A stretch of 60,000 bases of DNA, from contig OX485804.1 of the NCBI GenBank assembly GCA_950295325.1, positions 57,476,001 to 57,536,000 on the forward strand. Reading direction: 5' to 3'. Shown piece by piece: positions 1 to 9,775 of the stretch (positions are counted from its first letter, which is position 1; every line of letters starts with the position of its first letter). The notes under the pieces are model-generated. The model was given only the letters and a program-made list of their open reading frames with translations, was not told the DNA's origin and did no database searches. Made by a program: the position numbers and the translations under genes. Source of the DNA: Polytrichum commune (lineage: Eukaryota; Streptophyta; Polytrichopsida; Polytrichales; Polytrichaceae).

Positions 1-339
1 TGTGCATGAGGTGGACAAATTAGGACGTGGCATGTGGTTGTGAGGTGCTAACCAACTTGTATTGTGGGTATTCTAAAATGAAAAAACAATTTGGGAAGCA
101 GAGAATCTTTGATTCCGGAGCCTAGATCAACACCTTCCTCAACTCTAATTTCAACGATTTTTTAATTATTTGGTCCCAATCCACAATTGCTAACCTACTC
201 AAGCTTCTAATGCTTGAATCCATTGGTTGGATGACTCCACAGAGCTAGAGCTGTCCACATTAGCCTCATCTACCTTAGATAAGGTAATTAGCAAATCCAA
301 AAGAAGCCCGTAGCCATTTGCTTCGTGATTTATGGAGCT
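1..339. other. No feature seen
   Basis: No open frame with protein-like composition, terminal inverted repeat or tandem repeat was recognised here. Composition is AT-rich and like the rest of the intergenic sequence. Confidence 0.5.
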
Positions 340-606
340 CGTATGAATATCTTACTCATTACCAAAGTGAAGATCCTCGTGCTTGTTAAGTGACCATACA
401 GCCCCCACCCCACCGTGCTTACTATTGAGATTAGATTGGTTAGCACACTTTGAACATGTAGTCTAATCTCTTTTAAACACATGCATTTTGGGTGTCCGTT
501 CTTAGATTCACACCTAACCACCTACCACTGAAATATAGGTGTCCAAATTATTGCTATCTTCACATTAGGCACATCTAAGGTAGAAATATCAGAACCCGTT
601 AACCAC
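340..606 (-). repeat. Dispersed repeat S, copy 1
   Basis: Read on the minus strand, this block carries a core also found, diverged, at 2439-2525, 26528-26622, 30858-31126 (inside the PI4K intron), 34078-34160, 35594-35680 and 46908-46985. The shared core on the repeat's own strand reads approximately GGTTAGGTGTGNATCTAAGA, followed by an ACACC box and a block like GTTTAAAAGAGATTGGACTA. No terminal repeats or target-site duplication are visible, so its class is unknown; an old LTR or SINE-like element is possible. The pairing with the intron copy is the longest, about 265 bases. Confidence 0.6.
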
Positions 607-1205
607 CCTCTAGCCATGCACTAGACCGCCGTCATAATGGTGAAGTGCATGCCATTTCTAAAACGGATCATGACTCAGCGGCAACTTCAATGCATGTACA
701 CTTAGTGTAGCCAATGAGAGTCAAGTGTTAATGTACTCATGAGGTGACCGATTTAGGCGATGTTCTGTATGAAAATGCGGATTACCGTGTCGGTGTAGGG
801 AGAATCTAGTGAACGAGTAGGGGGTTGGACAACTTTCCACTTTGAAAAATTGTAGCATTTTTTGTATAGGGCAGAAAAATATGAAACAACTTGCATTCTT
901 CATGGATCCTTCTCATCTATCTTGGAAAATTATCTCATGATTGTCAGACCAGATCTACAAAGCAAATCGCCTTATTTTCAAGGGTTATGGTATTTCTACC
1001 TTACCCTAGTTGAAATTTCCTTGTCCTTGTGTAGGAGAGAAATAGACCCAAAATGGAAATGGTGGGACGGAAACATTTAGGATGTCGACTAACTGAGAAG
1101 CTTCTTGTTGACCAAATGCATTCTCATGTGGTGCTAAAGACATGTACAACCAGAGAGAGGTTGGTACTGTCCTCTGAGCACACTTTGCATGGGAAGATGA
1201 TGATC
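607..1205. other. No feature seen
   Basis: Only short ORFs of 60-72 codons with no recognisable protein occur here. No inverted or tandem repeat was noticed. Confidence 0.45.
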
Positions 1206-1430
1206 AATGAACGGTGAGAATCGACCGCTAGTTACAGATGAACCGGTTGAGTTTGAGAAATAACTGGTTGAGATTCAAGGCTTCAGGAAAGTTACCGATC
1301 GATTTAAAGGAATTCGTGGAATACACCTCAAATCGATAAAGAAAAAACCGAAAGATCGCAACATGCAACCAGTTGGACTTGAAAACACTACGATTTTGAC
1401 CGATTATGCCGAAACATCTCCCCGGACAAC
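1206..1430 (+). repeat. Dispersed repeat R, copy 1
   Basis: A ~220-base block containing a segment like GTTACAGATGAACCGGTTGA and, ~130 bases further on, a segment like GTTGGACTTGGAAACACTAG. Other copies lie at 5070-5285 (minus), 15850-16060, 22905-22980 (partial), 34793-35250 (with tandem 5' parts) and 50936-51100. In some copies GTTCAAAGC resembles a tRNA-type B box, but no convincing A box was found, so a SINE origin is only a possibility. No protein is encoded. Confidence 0.65.
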
Positions 1431-1849
1431 AGAAGATGATATGGCTCCAAGTTGTTTCCAATTCGCCGTTCCTTCGCATACATGACAACAAGACTGCACT
1501 CGAATTGATCGTATAGTATGTACAGGTTAAGAGAGAGAGAGATGATTGATGCCAAATGGGTATCACCTTGGCACCCGAAGCCTCGGGTTGCAAGAAAGTT
1601 CATTATAATTGATGCACATAAAAAGAAAAATTGTTGAGGCTGAATTCATTGTATTGCACACATTGACGTTTGGCAGCTAAGTTGGCAGTGGCACGATATG
1701 CTTCATACATTCTGTTTTCAAGTCTCTCAATGGATGTCTAAAAGTTTCTCAAATTCTCATCTCACTAGTTCGAGTTAGGCATCTTCGTTAGTTGGAATTA
1801 GGCGTGTTAGTGTATTACGAGGAATGGAAGAAATCAGTTATGTCATAAC
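1431..1849. other. No feature seen
   Basis: There are no recognised repeats or coding sequence. A short GA run, gagagagaga, lies near 1531. Confidence 0.4.
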
Positions 1850-1852
1850 TTA

Positions 1853-2338
1853 GGGCCACTTGACACACGAGACTGGGGGCCCATGACCATTACACTTCAA
1901 GCACTCTCATTGGTGGAAAAGGCGGAGCCATTTCAAGTTCACTTCACAGTATGCTTGAGGGACCAACGGAGTATGTGAATGCAAGATGGATGTAAAGTCT
2001 GCATGGATTCCCACATGGCATCGAATGGATCACTTGGACTATTGTCGAAAACCACCTCTTGGAGGTAGGCCTAACACAAAACCGGGAGACCATGGCATTC
2101 CGAACATTCACAACCGTTGCTTTATTCTATTTTATCATGCGTGAGGACCCGTATGAATAGAAATTCATTGAAATTGCATTTGGTTGAGGGCCCGGTCACA
2201 TATGACTTCATACCACACTTGAGGGTCCATGACCACACTACAAGATTTTGGAGGTGTCTTGGGACGGCCTTTGGACACTTTCTTTTGGGCTCTCACAATT
2301 TCATGGTCACGGCTCTTGGCTCGTGTGTGAAGTGGTCC
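1853..2338. mobile_element. PIF/Harbinger-like MITE, family H1, copy 1
   Basis: A 486-bp non-autonomous DNA element. Its ends are GGGCCACTTGACACACGAG and, as reverse complement of the right end, GGACCACTTCACACACGAG. It is flanked by TTA at 1850-1852 and TTA at 2339-2341, the TWA target-site duplication typical of the PIF/Harbinger superfamily. The interior matches the copies at 14060-14563 and 55237-55734 over most of its length. No transposase is encoded; ORFs inside it are incidental. Confidence 0.88.
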
Positions 2339-2438
2339 TTAGTAAGTTGTTGACTTAATGAGGAGTTTATGTTAGCCAAGGGCATTGGCCATGTGGTGGA
2401 CGACATTTACAACCAGGAGGAGCAACATGTATTTGAGT

Positions 2439-2525
2439 GGAATGTGGCTTGGTGTGGCTCTAAGAACAAATACCAAAATGACATGTGTTTATAAGAGTTT
2501 GGATTGCATACTCAAAAATGTAGTA
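2439..2525 (+). repeat. Dispersed repeat S, copy 2
   Basis: A diverged plus-strand copy of the core described at 340-606, with the TAAGAACAAATACC box and the GTTTATAAGAGTTTGGATTG block. It has no visible ends. Confidence 0.5.
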
Positions 2526-3030
2526 AATATTTAAAGTTTAACACTCGTCAAAAAGTCAAAAAATCAAAAACGGTGAATGACCATTACTGGTGCACTAGCA
2601 TGGGGAAGAATGATTCTTGTTTGGAACCAAAATGGCTACAATTTGTATAAAGTGGCCGCCCAAAAAGGATGTAGTGATTGGCTGGATAGATGTTGTTTCA
2701 CACAACTTGCAATCACTTTTGGGTGTCATTGAGTTAACCAATTTGTGTGCATACGTATGCAAAGTAAGATAATTTGCTGCTCAAATTAGGGAGACTCTAC
2801 TATACAAGTAGGGGGGTTGACTTACTTGCCTCTTTGGGAAAATGCAACTATTTGTTTAGATGGAGTGAAATTATGAAATAACTTGGATTCCTCATCATTT
2901 CCTCTACTCCATCTTTGAGAAATATTGCACAAATTTCAAGCCACTCTTTTTGGCCAAATCAATTTATGTTTACCATTTTCCGTATATCTACCTTAATGGG
3001 GGGGGACATATATGACCACTTATTGAGCAC
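2526..3030. other. No feature seen
   Basis: AT-rich sequence with an 8-G run near 2999-3006. No gene or terminal repeat was recognised. Confidence 0.4.
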
Positions 3031-3034
3031 AAGA

Positions 3035-3150
3035 ATATTCACTTTGATAATGAATAAGAGATTCATATGAGGAAAGGGGCGATGACTTCGATTCGGATTT
3101 TCTAACCATCTTAATACTAACCACATATGTTATATCCTAGCGAGTAGTGG
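3035..3150 (+). repeat. Dispersed repeat Q, copy 1
   Basis: A segment with CACTTTGATAATGAATAAGA followed by a CATATGAG box resembles segments at 26700-26850 and 46410-46560. The latter two also share CACCAATTGCG and a tail of tacaa-aagtg type. It is a low-identity, noncoding repeat of unknown class. Confidence 0.4.
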
Positions 3151-3559
3151 GCTAGTTGGTGTAAGGATGTTTTACATCATGGAGTATGGAGTATGGAGTT
3201 GTCCCTTGCTCCCCACAAATATGTGATTGGCCGTTGAACTTGTCCTAGGACCACTTTGGCTTACATCAAGGAAAAAACGTAAGAGTGATCATGAAGCTTG
3301 AGGTCCCCAAAAGGCCTACTTTCATGCCTACACTATCCATTGTCATGGTTTGACAGGTTTTGCAGTGAGAGAGGCAAAAGAGGTTCTCTCGGTCCAAAAG
3401 TTAGGGGATCATAGCAGAGAATCAATGTTTTAATTCTTTTTAGTAGTTTTTTTTGGGGGGGTTTGTAGTTAAGAGGAAAGAAGGAAAGAAAAAAAGGGGA
3501 AAAGCAAAACATTGAATAAAAATCCCGAACCTTCCCTTTTTAGGCATATATTAAAAAAA

Positions 3560-3739
3560 TTGTCACATAAGCTTTTTGGTGCATGGTCACTCCTCTTGAT
3601 CCACGTTCGGTTTACACCTAGTGAAGGGCCCACATACTTAAGAAATTGTGTTTTTTGTAGATCTAACCATGGAAGTGTGACCATGGGAAAAGGCCATATG
3701 ACATGGGACAACTTCGTGATCCATGATGTAAACAACCCC
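3560..3739 (-). mobile_element. Harbinger-like MITE, family H3, inverted copy
   Basis: Its reverse complement matches 3859-4035 almost throughout, giving two head-to-head ~180-bp copies separated by about 120 bases. The outer end at 3739 reads, on the minus strand, GGGGTTGTTTACATCATGG and abuts TAA (3740-3742), again a TWA site. The other end is not clear, so the copy may be truncated. Both copies share a segment containing CACTAGGTGTAAACC. Confidence 0.65.
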
Positions 3740-3858
3740 TAAGTAACCATCTGAGACCCATCTACCTTATGCAGAATTGATCGACACTCAGTCAATTTCC
3801 ACTGTTAGGATCTTCAGCACACTGCAATTGTAATGTTCATGTTACAATGTCTACTTTA

Positions 3859-4035
3859 GGGTTGGTTTACACCATGGACCGTGAAGATGGCCTTTTTCCA
3901 TGGTCTAACTTTATGGTCCAACTTCCATCGTCCGATTTCTTAAAAAATCAATTTACAAAGCCTTTGGTGCCCCTCACTAGGTGTAAACCAAATGTGGACC
4001 AAGAGGAATGACCACACATCAAAAAGTGAATGTGC
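3859..4035 (+). mobile_element. Harbinger-like MITE, family H3, direct copy
   Basis: It begins GGGTTGGTTTACACCATGG directly after TTA (3856-3858). It mirrors the copy at 3560-3739. The right end is not defined; similarity fades after the AAAAAG block near 4030. The start resembles the right end (reverse complement) of the 20038-20430 element, GGGTTGGTTTAGACTACA. Confidence 0.65.
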
Positions 4036-4091
4036 TGATTTTTTTTTAATATATGGAGTAGAACAAGGTGCTATGCACGAGAGGCTCTACC

Positions 4092-4269
4092 TACTACACT
4101 AACTATCTCAATTAGTGTGGCTCACATTATTCACCGTCACTCACACTAATCGTCTTGCAATCATTGGGTGGCAACTAGAGAGGTTATCATAGGACGGTTG
4201 CAAAGACCACTCTAATGAACAATGTATACCAATTTTAATGCCACACTAAATCAAAAGTTTAGTGCAGTA
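4092..4269. mobile_element. Small MITE with CTACTACACTAA-type ends
   Basis: A ~178-bp element with imperfect inverted ends: left TACTACACTAACTATCTCAA and, as reverse complement of the right end, TACTGCACTAAACTTTTGAT. Both continue into TTAGTGTGG. ACTACACTAA-type ends recall CACTA (En/Spm) elements, but no 3-bp target duplication is evident, so the superfamily is tentative. Confidence 0.6.
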
Positions 4270-4599
4270 GATTGGATGATGATTGGTTGAAGTTTTTGGT
4301 GCTCTAGTGTATCGAGAGGAATGCAAATGGGTGATATGCATATTTTGTGATTTGCTTGTAATGTATAGGCAATGAATCAAAGGCAAGAGGGGCTTTGTTG
4401 CATACCAACGTACTCTCATCTATCCATGTTAGAACCCGGCCCCTATGAGTTTGTGGATGTTTCATGTCATTTTTGCTTTACTAGACCACTTTGGGGTCTT
4501 TGAAGATGCTTTCAATAACCAAGTTTACTTGCACAAAATGGCATTGTTTTGTGTACATACCATTCAATATATCAAAACAACTCTAAACATTCATAATAG

Positions 4600-4982
4600 A
4601 ACTACACTATATGTGATATTTAGTGTCACCAATTATGATTGTCTTGCTCAATACGAATTGTAAACCGCGGTGCAACGTCACCAACACTAATTGTTAGCCC
4701 AACATTATTTGTCATTCCTTGTAAAAAAAAATGGGGGGATTATAGACTCACAGTGTTTCAATTACTGTCACTTACCAAGTGTTTTTTCATCCAAATTTCA
4801 ACCATCTATGACAATATTTCATCACAAGTTACTGACAAAAGAAGGTAGGGTTTTGGCCAGTGGATGAACTGGTCCATCATCCATGACAATATTTGTTCAC
4901 TTATTCATAAGAAGTGTCATCTGAAAAACTACCATAGTAACAGAAAATACCATAGTACATTAAATACCATATTTAGTGTAGG
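4600..4982. mobile_element. CACTA-like MITE, family C2, copy 1
   Basis: The left end is ACTACACTATATGTGATATT and the right end, reverse-complemented, is CTACACTAAATATGGTATTT. The interior (CACCAATTNTNATTGTCTTG, a CAACACTAATTG box and a later segment with ACCAAGTG) is shared with 44317-44693. It is noncoding, and the target duplication is not clear. Confidence 0.65.
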
Positions 4983-5069
4983 TAGAGCGGTGGTCAAAGG
5001 GTGTTTTTTGAACATATGACAGACTTCCAATGCTTAAATGCTGTTAACACTATATCAATGATCGGGGAA

Positions 5070-5285
5070 ATTTTTGTGCATAATCAGTTGAAATCCCAGT
5101 GTTTGCAAGTCCAACCGGTTACATGTTGGCATCTTCCGGTTTTGCTTTAATGATTTTAGGGATATTCCACAGATTCTTCCAAAGTGATCGGTAATTCTCC
5201 TGAAGTCTTGACCTTCAACCAGTTATTTCTCAAACTCAATCAGTTCATCTGTAACTAACTGCCGGCTCTCCCCAATCATTGCACT
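5070..5285 (-). repeat. Dispersed repeat R, copy 2 (inverted)
   Basis: The reverse complement matches 1206-1430, including GTTACAGATGAACTGATTGA and AACCGGTTGGACTTGCAAAC. It is noncoding. Confidence 0.6.
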
Positions 5286-5540
5286 ATATGTACTCAAAGT
5301 CAACAAATCTATGACATCACAATGCATCTCACTGTGTGTTAGTTTGGACACAAGTTGAATAAATTATATTTTTTTAATTTTTGTTTTTTAATTTTTTTAA
5401 ACCTGCTATGTAAATGAGAGCACTTGTGCTTAAATTATCACAATCTCGGAACAAATGTTGGACTCAAAGTTGCGTGGACCACACTAGTTTCGAAGAAGTT
5501 GAATGAACTAACTTAGGTGATGGATGCAAGGAGCTTGATG
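5286..5540. other. No feature seen
   Basis: AT-rich, with a T-rich stretch around 5368-5400. Nothing was recognised. Confidence 0.4.
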
Positions 5541-5544
5541 CTGT

Positions 5545-6210
5545 CACAGACATCACAAGCGTCGGCAAGTGTTTTTTGCACGCTGAATCTGTCTCATCTG
5601 CATTCCAAGCGCTAATTGATCTTCATGGTGTCGATTGTTGTTGCGTTGGGATGCTATCAGGCAATTGCAAACAACAAAACACAGAGGTGTCGCAAGATCG
5701 GGAGAGGGAATGTGAAGATTGCTCTTGAAAAGAAGAAGCGAGGGTAGGGTTGTAATCTAAGCTCAACAATCAGCCGACTGCTCATACAATGCAACAGGGT
5801 CGCCCACAACAACCTCCACAATTGATTAAAGAAACGGGGTTTGGGTTGATGCTGTCACAAATTCCTAAGGGACGCATATCAAACTTGGCTGCGTCATAAA
5901 CCCTAAGGCCTCTACCGCACCGCAAGCTCCAAGGCAGACATCACAACCGTCAGCAAGTGTTTCTTGCACTCCAAATCTGACTTATCCGCATTCCATGCGC
6001 TATTTGATCTTCATGATGCTAACAATGGTGTCAAGTCAGCGCTGTGCTGGTATGCTGTCAAGAAATTGCAAACGCCAACTTGGTGGTGTCGCAAGCCCGG
6101 GAGAGAGTTGCAATGTGAGCTTGACAATCAGCCGACCGCTTATAACATTGGAACAGAGTCGCATGAAAACCTCCACAATTGATAGAACAATGGGGTTTGG
6201 GTTGATGTAA
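5545..6210. repeat. Two-copy tandem duplication downstream of the Maf gene
   Basis: The segment from about 5548 to 5850 recurs at about 5937-6210, offset by ~388 bases. Both copies carry CATCACAA(G/C)CGTC(G/A)GCAAGTG near the start, a TTGATCTTCATG box, and end in ACAATTGAT(T/A) with GGGGTTTGGGTTGATG. Identity is high by eye, with a few short indels. It lies just 3' of the minus-strand Maf gene and may include its 3' untranslated region. No protein was recognised on either strand. Confidence 0.75.
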
Positions 6211-6305
6211 ATTCTCCTCGCCCGCCCTCTGGATTTCACATGCCTCTGCGGATATCCGAGAGAGCGACCAATGAGTGTGTGTGCGTGTGTGCGTGTATGT
6301 CACCA

Positions 6306-6941
6306 TCATTGTGCAATGGCTTTCGCAATGAGGCTATGTGTGAGCGCCTTCGGAAGTCCCATGACACTGTCGAGACTCCCCACCATAGCCTCCACCAGAG
6401 GCGACACCAAGGGATGCTCAACGAGCAACCCGCCGGCCGTCCAGAACACGGACCCTTCTTCCACCAAAGCTTCGATGACGTCCTCGGGAATGGCGTGGAA
6501 ATAAACCTCCGTCTTGTCAACCCCGCCAACCCTAACCCCCGTTGTCAGGTTGGTCACCAGCACCGCGCCCACGGTGCTGGCTGGCGCCCTCCCGTACCCT
6601 CGAATGAACCGCCGTGCTTCGTCGGCGCTTTTCGGCTTCTCTAGAATCACGCCCTCGTGGACCACCACCTGGTCCGCTGTTATCAAAAGAATGGGCCGCT
6701 CGTCTGAATCCGGATCCGACAGCTTATTGAAGGCCGGGTTGTTCATAATCTTCGCGAGGATGGCCTCCGCTTTTGCACTCGCCAGCAACGTCACCAAGTC
6801 CTCCGCCGCTTCGGCACGGATGGCGGATTCGTCGATGTCGGCCGTGATCACCTCGAAGTCCTTGTACCCCATCTCCTTCAGAATCGATTGCCGCGTCTGC
6901 GACGCAGAGCCCAGGATGATCCTGCCTGCTGTAACCTCCAT
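6306..6941 (-). CDS. Maf/Ham1-like nucleotide pyrophosphatase (Maf family)
   Basis: This encodes a 211-residue Maf protein. Maf proteins hydrolyse non-canonical or modified nucleoside triphosphates to monophosphates and so clean the nucleotide pool. Visible family features, counted from the chosen ATG: GSASQTR at 11-17 (the phosphate-binding S-x-x-R region), TADIDE at 33-38, ITADQVV at 87-93 with the presumed catalytic Asp90, LEKPKSADEA at 100-109 and GLPK at 195-198. ADQVV instead of bacterial ADTVV is, as I recall, common in plant and other eukaryotic homologues. The frame stays open to an ATG at 7100 (53 extra residues), but I chose 6941 because the family normally starts just before the LGS motif and because the upstream segment is repeated at 7311 and 7675 without keeping the frame. 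The gene is intronless here and visibly GC-richer than its surroundings. The start codon lies exactly at the edge of the duplicated leader. Confidence 0.9.
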   Translation of the reverse strand: MEVTAGRIILGSASQTRQSILKEMGYKDFEVITADIDESAIRAEAAEDLVTLLASAKAEAILAKIMNNPAFNKLSDPDSDERPILLITADQVVVHEGVILEKPKSADEARRFIRGYGRAPASTVGAVLVTNLTTGVRVGGVDKTEVYFHAIPEDVIEALVEEGSVFWTAGGLLVEHPLVSPLVEAMVGSLDSVMGLPKALTHSLIAKAIAQ

Positions 6942-7993
6942 TGCACTCCCTAACCCTAATCCGCTCACCACAAGCCGACCAGAACCTTGTGAAGCTGGAG
7001 TACTCAGCGCGGCGACGACGACGAGGTTCTCGTGGAGATGCTTACCCGCAATTCTGCAGATAGAGAATGGCAACTCTCCGAAAAGGAAATAATCCTTCAC
7101 ATCCTAAACCTGGAAATTTAACTGTGACTTTAGCAAAAGAAGTGCTGATGAATCCTTGTGTTGCAACTTCCAGAATGGAGCTAATTTAGGTCAGGACAAC
7201 GATGAACATCTAAACATACCCAAAATTGTCATCACTACAAATTCTTTCAATATAACCTAACCCTGACATGTAAATCCTACTTTCGGAACTCAAAGGGAGG
7301 AAGTACAAACTCCATTGCACTCAATAACCCTAATCAGCTCACCACAAGCCGACCGGAATCTGGTGAAGCTGGAGTACTCGGCGCAATGATAATGAGCTTC
7401 TCGTGGAGATACTTACTCGCAATCCGGCAGATGGAGAATGGCAACTCTCCGGAACGAAAAGAATCTCCTTCACATCCTAAACCCTGGGCATTCAATTCTG
7501 TGCCCACTTTAGCAAAGGAGGGCTGATCATTTTTTAGGTTGCAACTTCCAGAATGGAGCTAATTTAGGTCGGAGCAAAGATAACCATCCACAGATACCCC
7601 AACACAATTGTCACTACAATTCCACGACATTGAAATGTCCAGAATTCCCCCGAACTCACTAGTTACAAAAATGCTTCTCGATGATGAGGTCCTCGTGGAG
7701 ATGCTTACCCGCAATCCTGCAGACGGACAATGGCAACTATCCAGAAAGGAGAATTTCCTTCGCATCCTAAACCCTAAGGAGTAACGATGAATTCTTCTGT
7801 TGCAACTTGCAACTTCCAGAATGGAGCTACTTTTCGGGTCAAGGGCAACTGTGAACATCACATCCACACATATCCCAACACAATTGCCCACTACAAATCC
7901 TCACATAGAATCTCCAAAAATGCTCTCCTTAGGGTTTTATCCTAACCCCTGACATGGAAACCCTTTTTTCGGAAGGAAGGAAGTAGCAACTGC
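6935..7993 (-). promoter_or_regulatory. Triplicated 5' leader/promoter region of the Maf gene
   Basis: Three tandem copies of the sequence immediately upstream of the Maf start: unit A 6935-7310, unit B 7311-~7660 and unit C ~7670-7993. The shared box TCTCGTGGAGATGCTTACCC (plus strand) recurs at about 7029, 7400 and 7692. CCAGAATGGAGCTA recurs later in each unit. Unit A ends inside the first codons: its CCATTGCACTC matches unit B's CCATTGCACTC, so the duplicated unit includes the ATG but not the coding region. Unit B has a short deletion and unit C lacks the first ~75 bases. A telo-box-like AAACCCTAA lies at 7769-7777. No clear TATA box was assigned. Confidence 0.75.
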
Positions 7994-9085
7994 ACTAAGT
8001 AGTTTTTTTAATGTGTGTAGAAAATTAGCGTGGAATATTTAACATTAACATGGGCCACTCTAAATCTCTAGTCGGGGTGGAATTAACATGGGTCCAAGAC
8101 CCTGTATCTTTTTTTGATGCAACTTAAAGAGCTCCAAAAAAGATAAATAAATAAAATCATAAATCTATAAAATTATGAAGAGTTTACCAAAAATAAAATA
8201 ACCAAACAACAAAAATACAAATGTGCAGAATGGCAGAGAAGTGCTACACTATAGTGCCTAGGCTGAGTAATTTTGTTGATGTATTTTGCATACAAGGAGA
8301 CACCTTATCATCTCTTCATGAACTCAAAGGTCTTGAGCATGATGGGATTCTCATCAACCCCGTTTTCCAACAACATTGCAATAGTCGTCACCTTCAACAA
8401 TACCAAAACGTTTGGAAACACATGTCTTGATGAGGAAGCAATGGTTGACTCTTCAACACATTTTTTGTGCCACATGTTGCGAGTTTTTGAGTGAAAGTGA
8501 AAGAATGGTGACAATTGGGGATTCAAACACATCTTTTTGCGATGGCATGTCCATAGAGTTGTACCATTGTTGGGTTCATCATTGGGCATGGTGGAACATC
8601 ACCAACATTGTTCATCGTTGAATGCCATAGTCCAGGGCCCAACAATCGCCATTGTCCTCACTCCATGTATGATAGACATTACTTTGTGTTGTTGTTGTGA
8701 TCCACCATCCGAACATGTTTGAATGCGCAATGGTTGTAACTTTTAGGTAGGTTTTGTTGGTACTTGAGATTGTACATTTGACGGGTTTTTTTTTTTTTTG
8801 CACTGATGCGGATGTGGCTAGGTGTATGGACTTGGAAGCATGTGGCATCGTGGGGGTTATGGAAGGCTAATGTTGGGGTTCAAAAATGGAGCTTCAAATC
8901 CAAGTAAGTCATTGGGCACTAGGCAATCACCTTGAATTTGCTTGTTGTTGTAATTTGTGGTTTTTTGTTGTGGGTTTTGGCAATGGGTGGTGGGGTTTGC
9001 AACTAGAGATATAGCCATGGCTCCTATATCCACTTTAGAGGTGAAACACCCGACCTTCAAGCAAAGGGTGCTAATGATTACACTA
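7994..9085. other. Unassigned sequence
   Basis: There are several overlapping 60-90 codon ORFs on both strands, none recognisable. The stretch 8270-8500 looks mildly protein-like on the plus strand (an FNNTKTFGNT segment) and could be the far 5' part of the transposase relic that follows, but this is a guess. An 11-12 base T run is near 8788. Confidence 0.35.
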
Positions 9086-9371
9086 GGGGTAGTTTAGGGT
9101 TGGCCGCCATGAATGGGCGGTCCCCGATTGGGGATTCTTCCATCCCAGTGCCACGGCCCATGCGTGCACCTTCCTCATTTGCATCAACATATTTCAATGA
9201 TTCGCAAACCATAGTTGGAGCTCCTTCAATTGGTGGAAGCTATGATAGCATCCCATAGCATTCAAACACCGAGTTCCTCCCCTCCATGCATGAACCGCCG
9301 CCAAGAAACAAAAAGCCTAAAAATGAGGTAAATTTGCTTGATCCTCTTTGTGCTCTTCTTGTTGGTCTTTT

Positions 9372-9775
9372 TGGTGTTATTTGATGATCGCCTTGATGCC
9401 CTTCTTCATTATCCTCCCGATGTTTTTTGTTATGTTTTTCCTGATGGTCATCTTGATGTTCTTCCTAATGGTCATCTTTGATGCTCAACCTAATGGTTGT
9501 CTTGATGTTTTTCTTAATGTTTTTTCATGATGTTCTTCCTAATGTTCATCTTGATGCTCTTCATCGTGCTCCTCCTTATACTTGTCTTAACCCTTCTTTT
9601 GATATTCGTCTGACTGCTCTTCTTTATGGTCATCCTGATGGTTGAAATCTTGATGCTCTTCATGATGGACATCCTTGTGATGGTCACCTTCACACTCTTC
9701 ACAATGGTCATCTCGATGTTCTTGTTGATTTATTCGATGATCTTGTTGTTGGTCATCTTGATGCTCTTGTTTTCT
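9372..9775 (+). repeat. Degenerate ~24-bp minisatellite
   Basis: Repeated CTTGATGTTCTTCCTAATGG-type units with a CAT ending run through this stretch, with unit length mostly 21-24 bases and many substitutions. In one frame the unit reads LDVLPNGH, so the array may once have been coding, or it may lie in an intron between two transposase pieces (a GT donor near 9329 and TTCTAG near 9779-9784). The 60-73 codon hydrophobic ORFs seen here are artefacts of the repeat. Confidence 0.7.

Noticed and set aside
6514-7092. 192-codon plus-strand ORF
   Set aside because: It lies antisense to the Maf coding region; Maf motifs are on the minus strand, and this frame has no recognisable protein.
6942-7100. 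53-residue N-terminal extension of Maf, possibly a targeting peptide
   Set aside because: The frame is open, but the same DNA is repeated at 7311 and 7675 with indels that do not keep the frame, so it behaves as leader rather than coding sequence. Targeting remains possible but is not supported.
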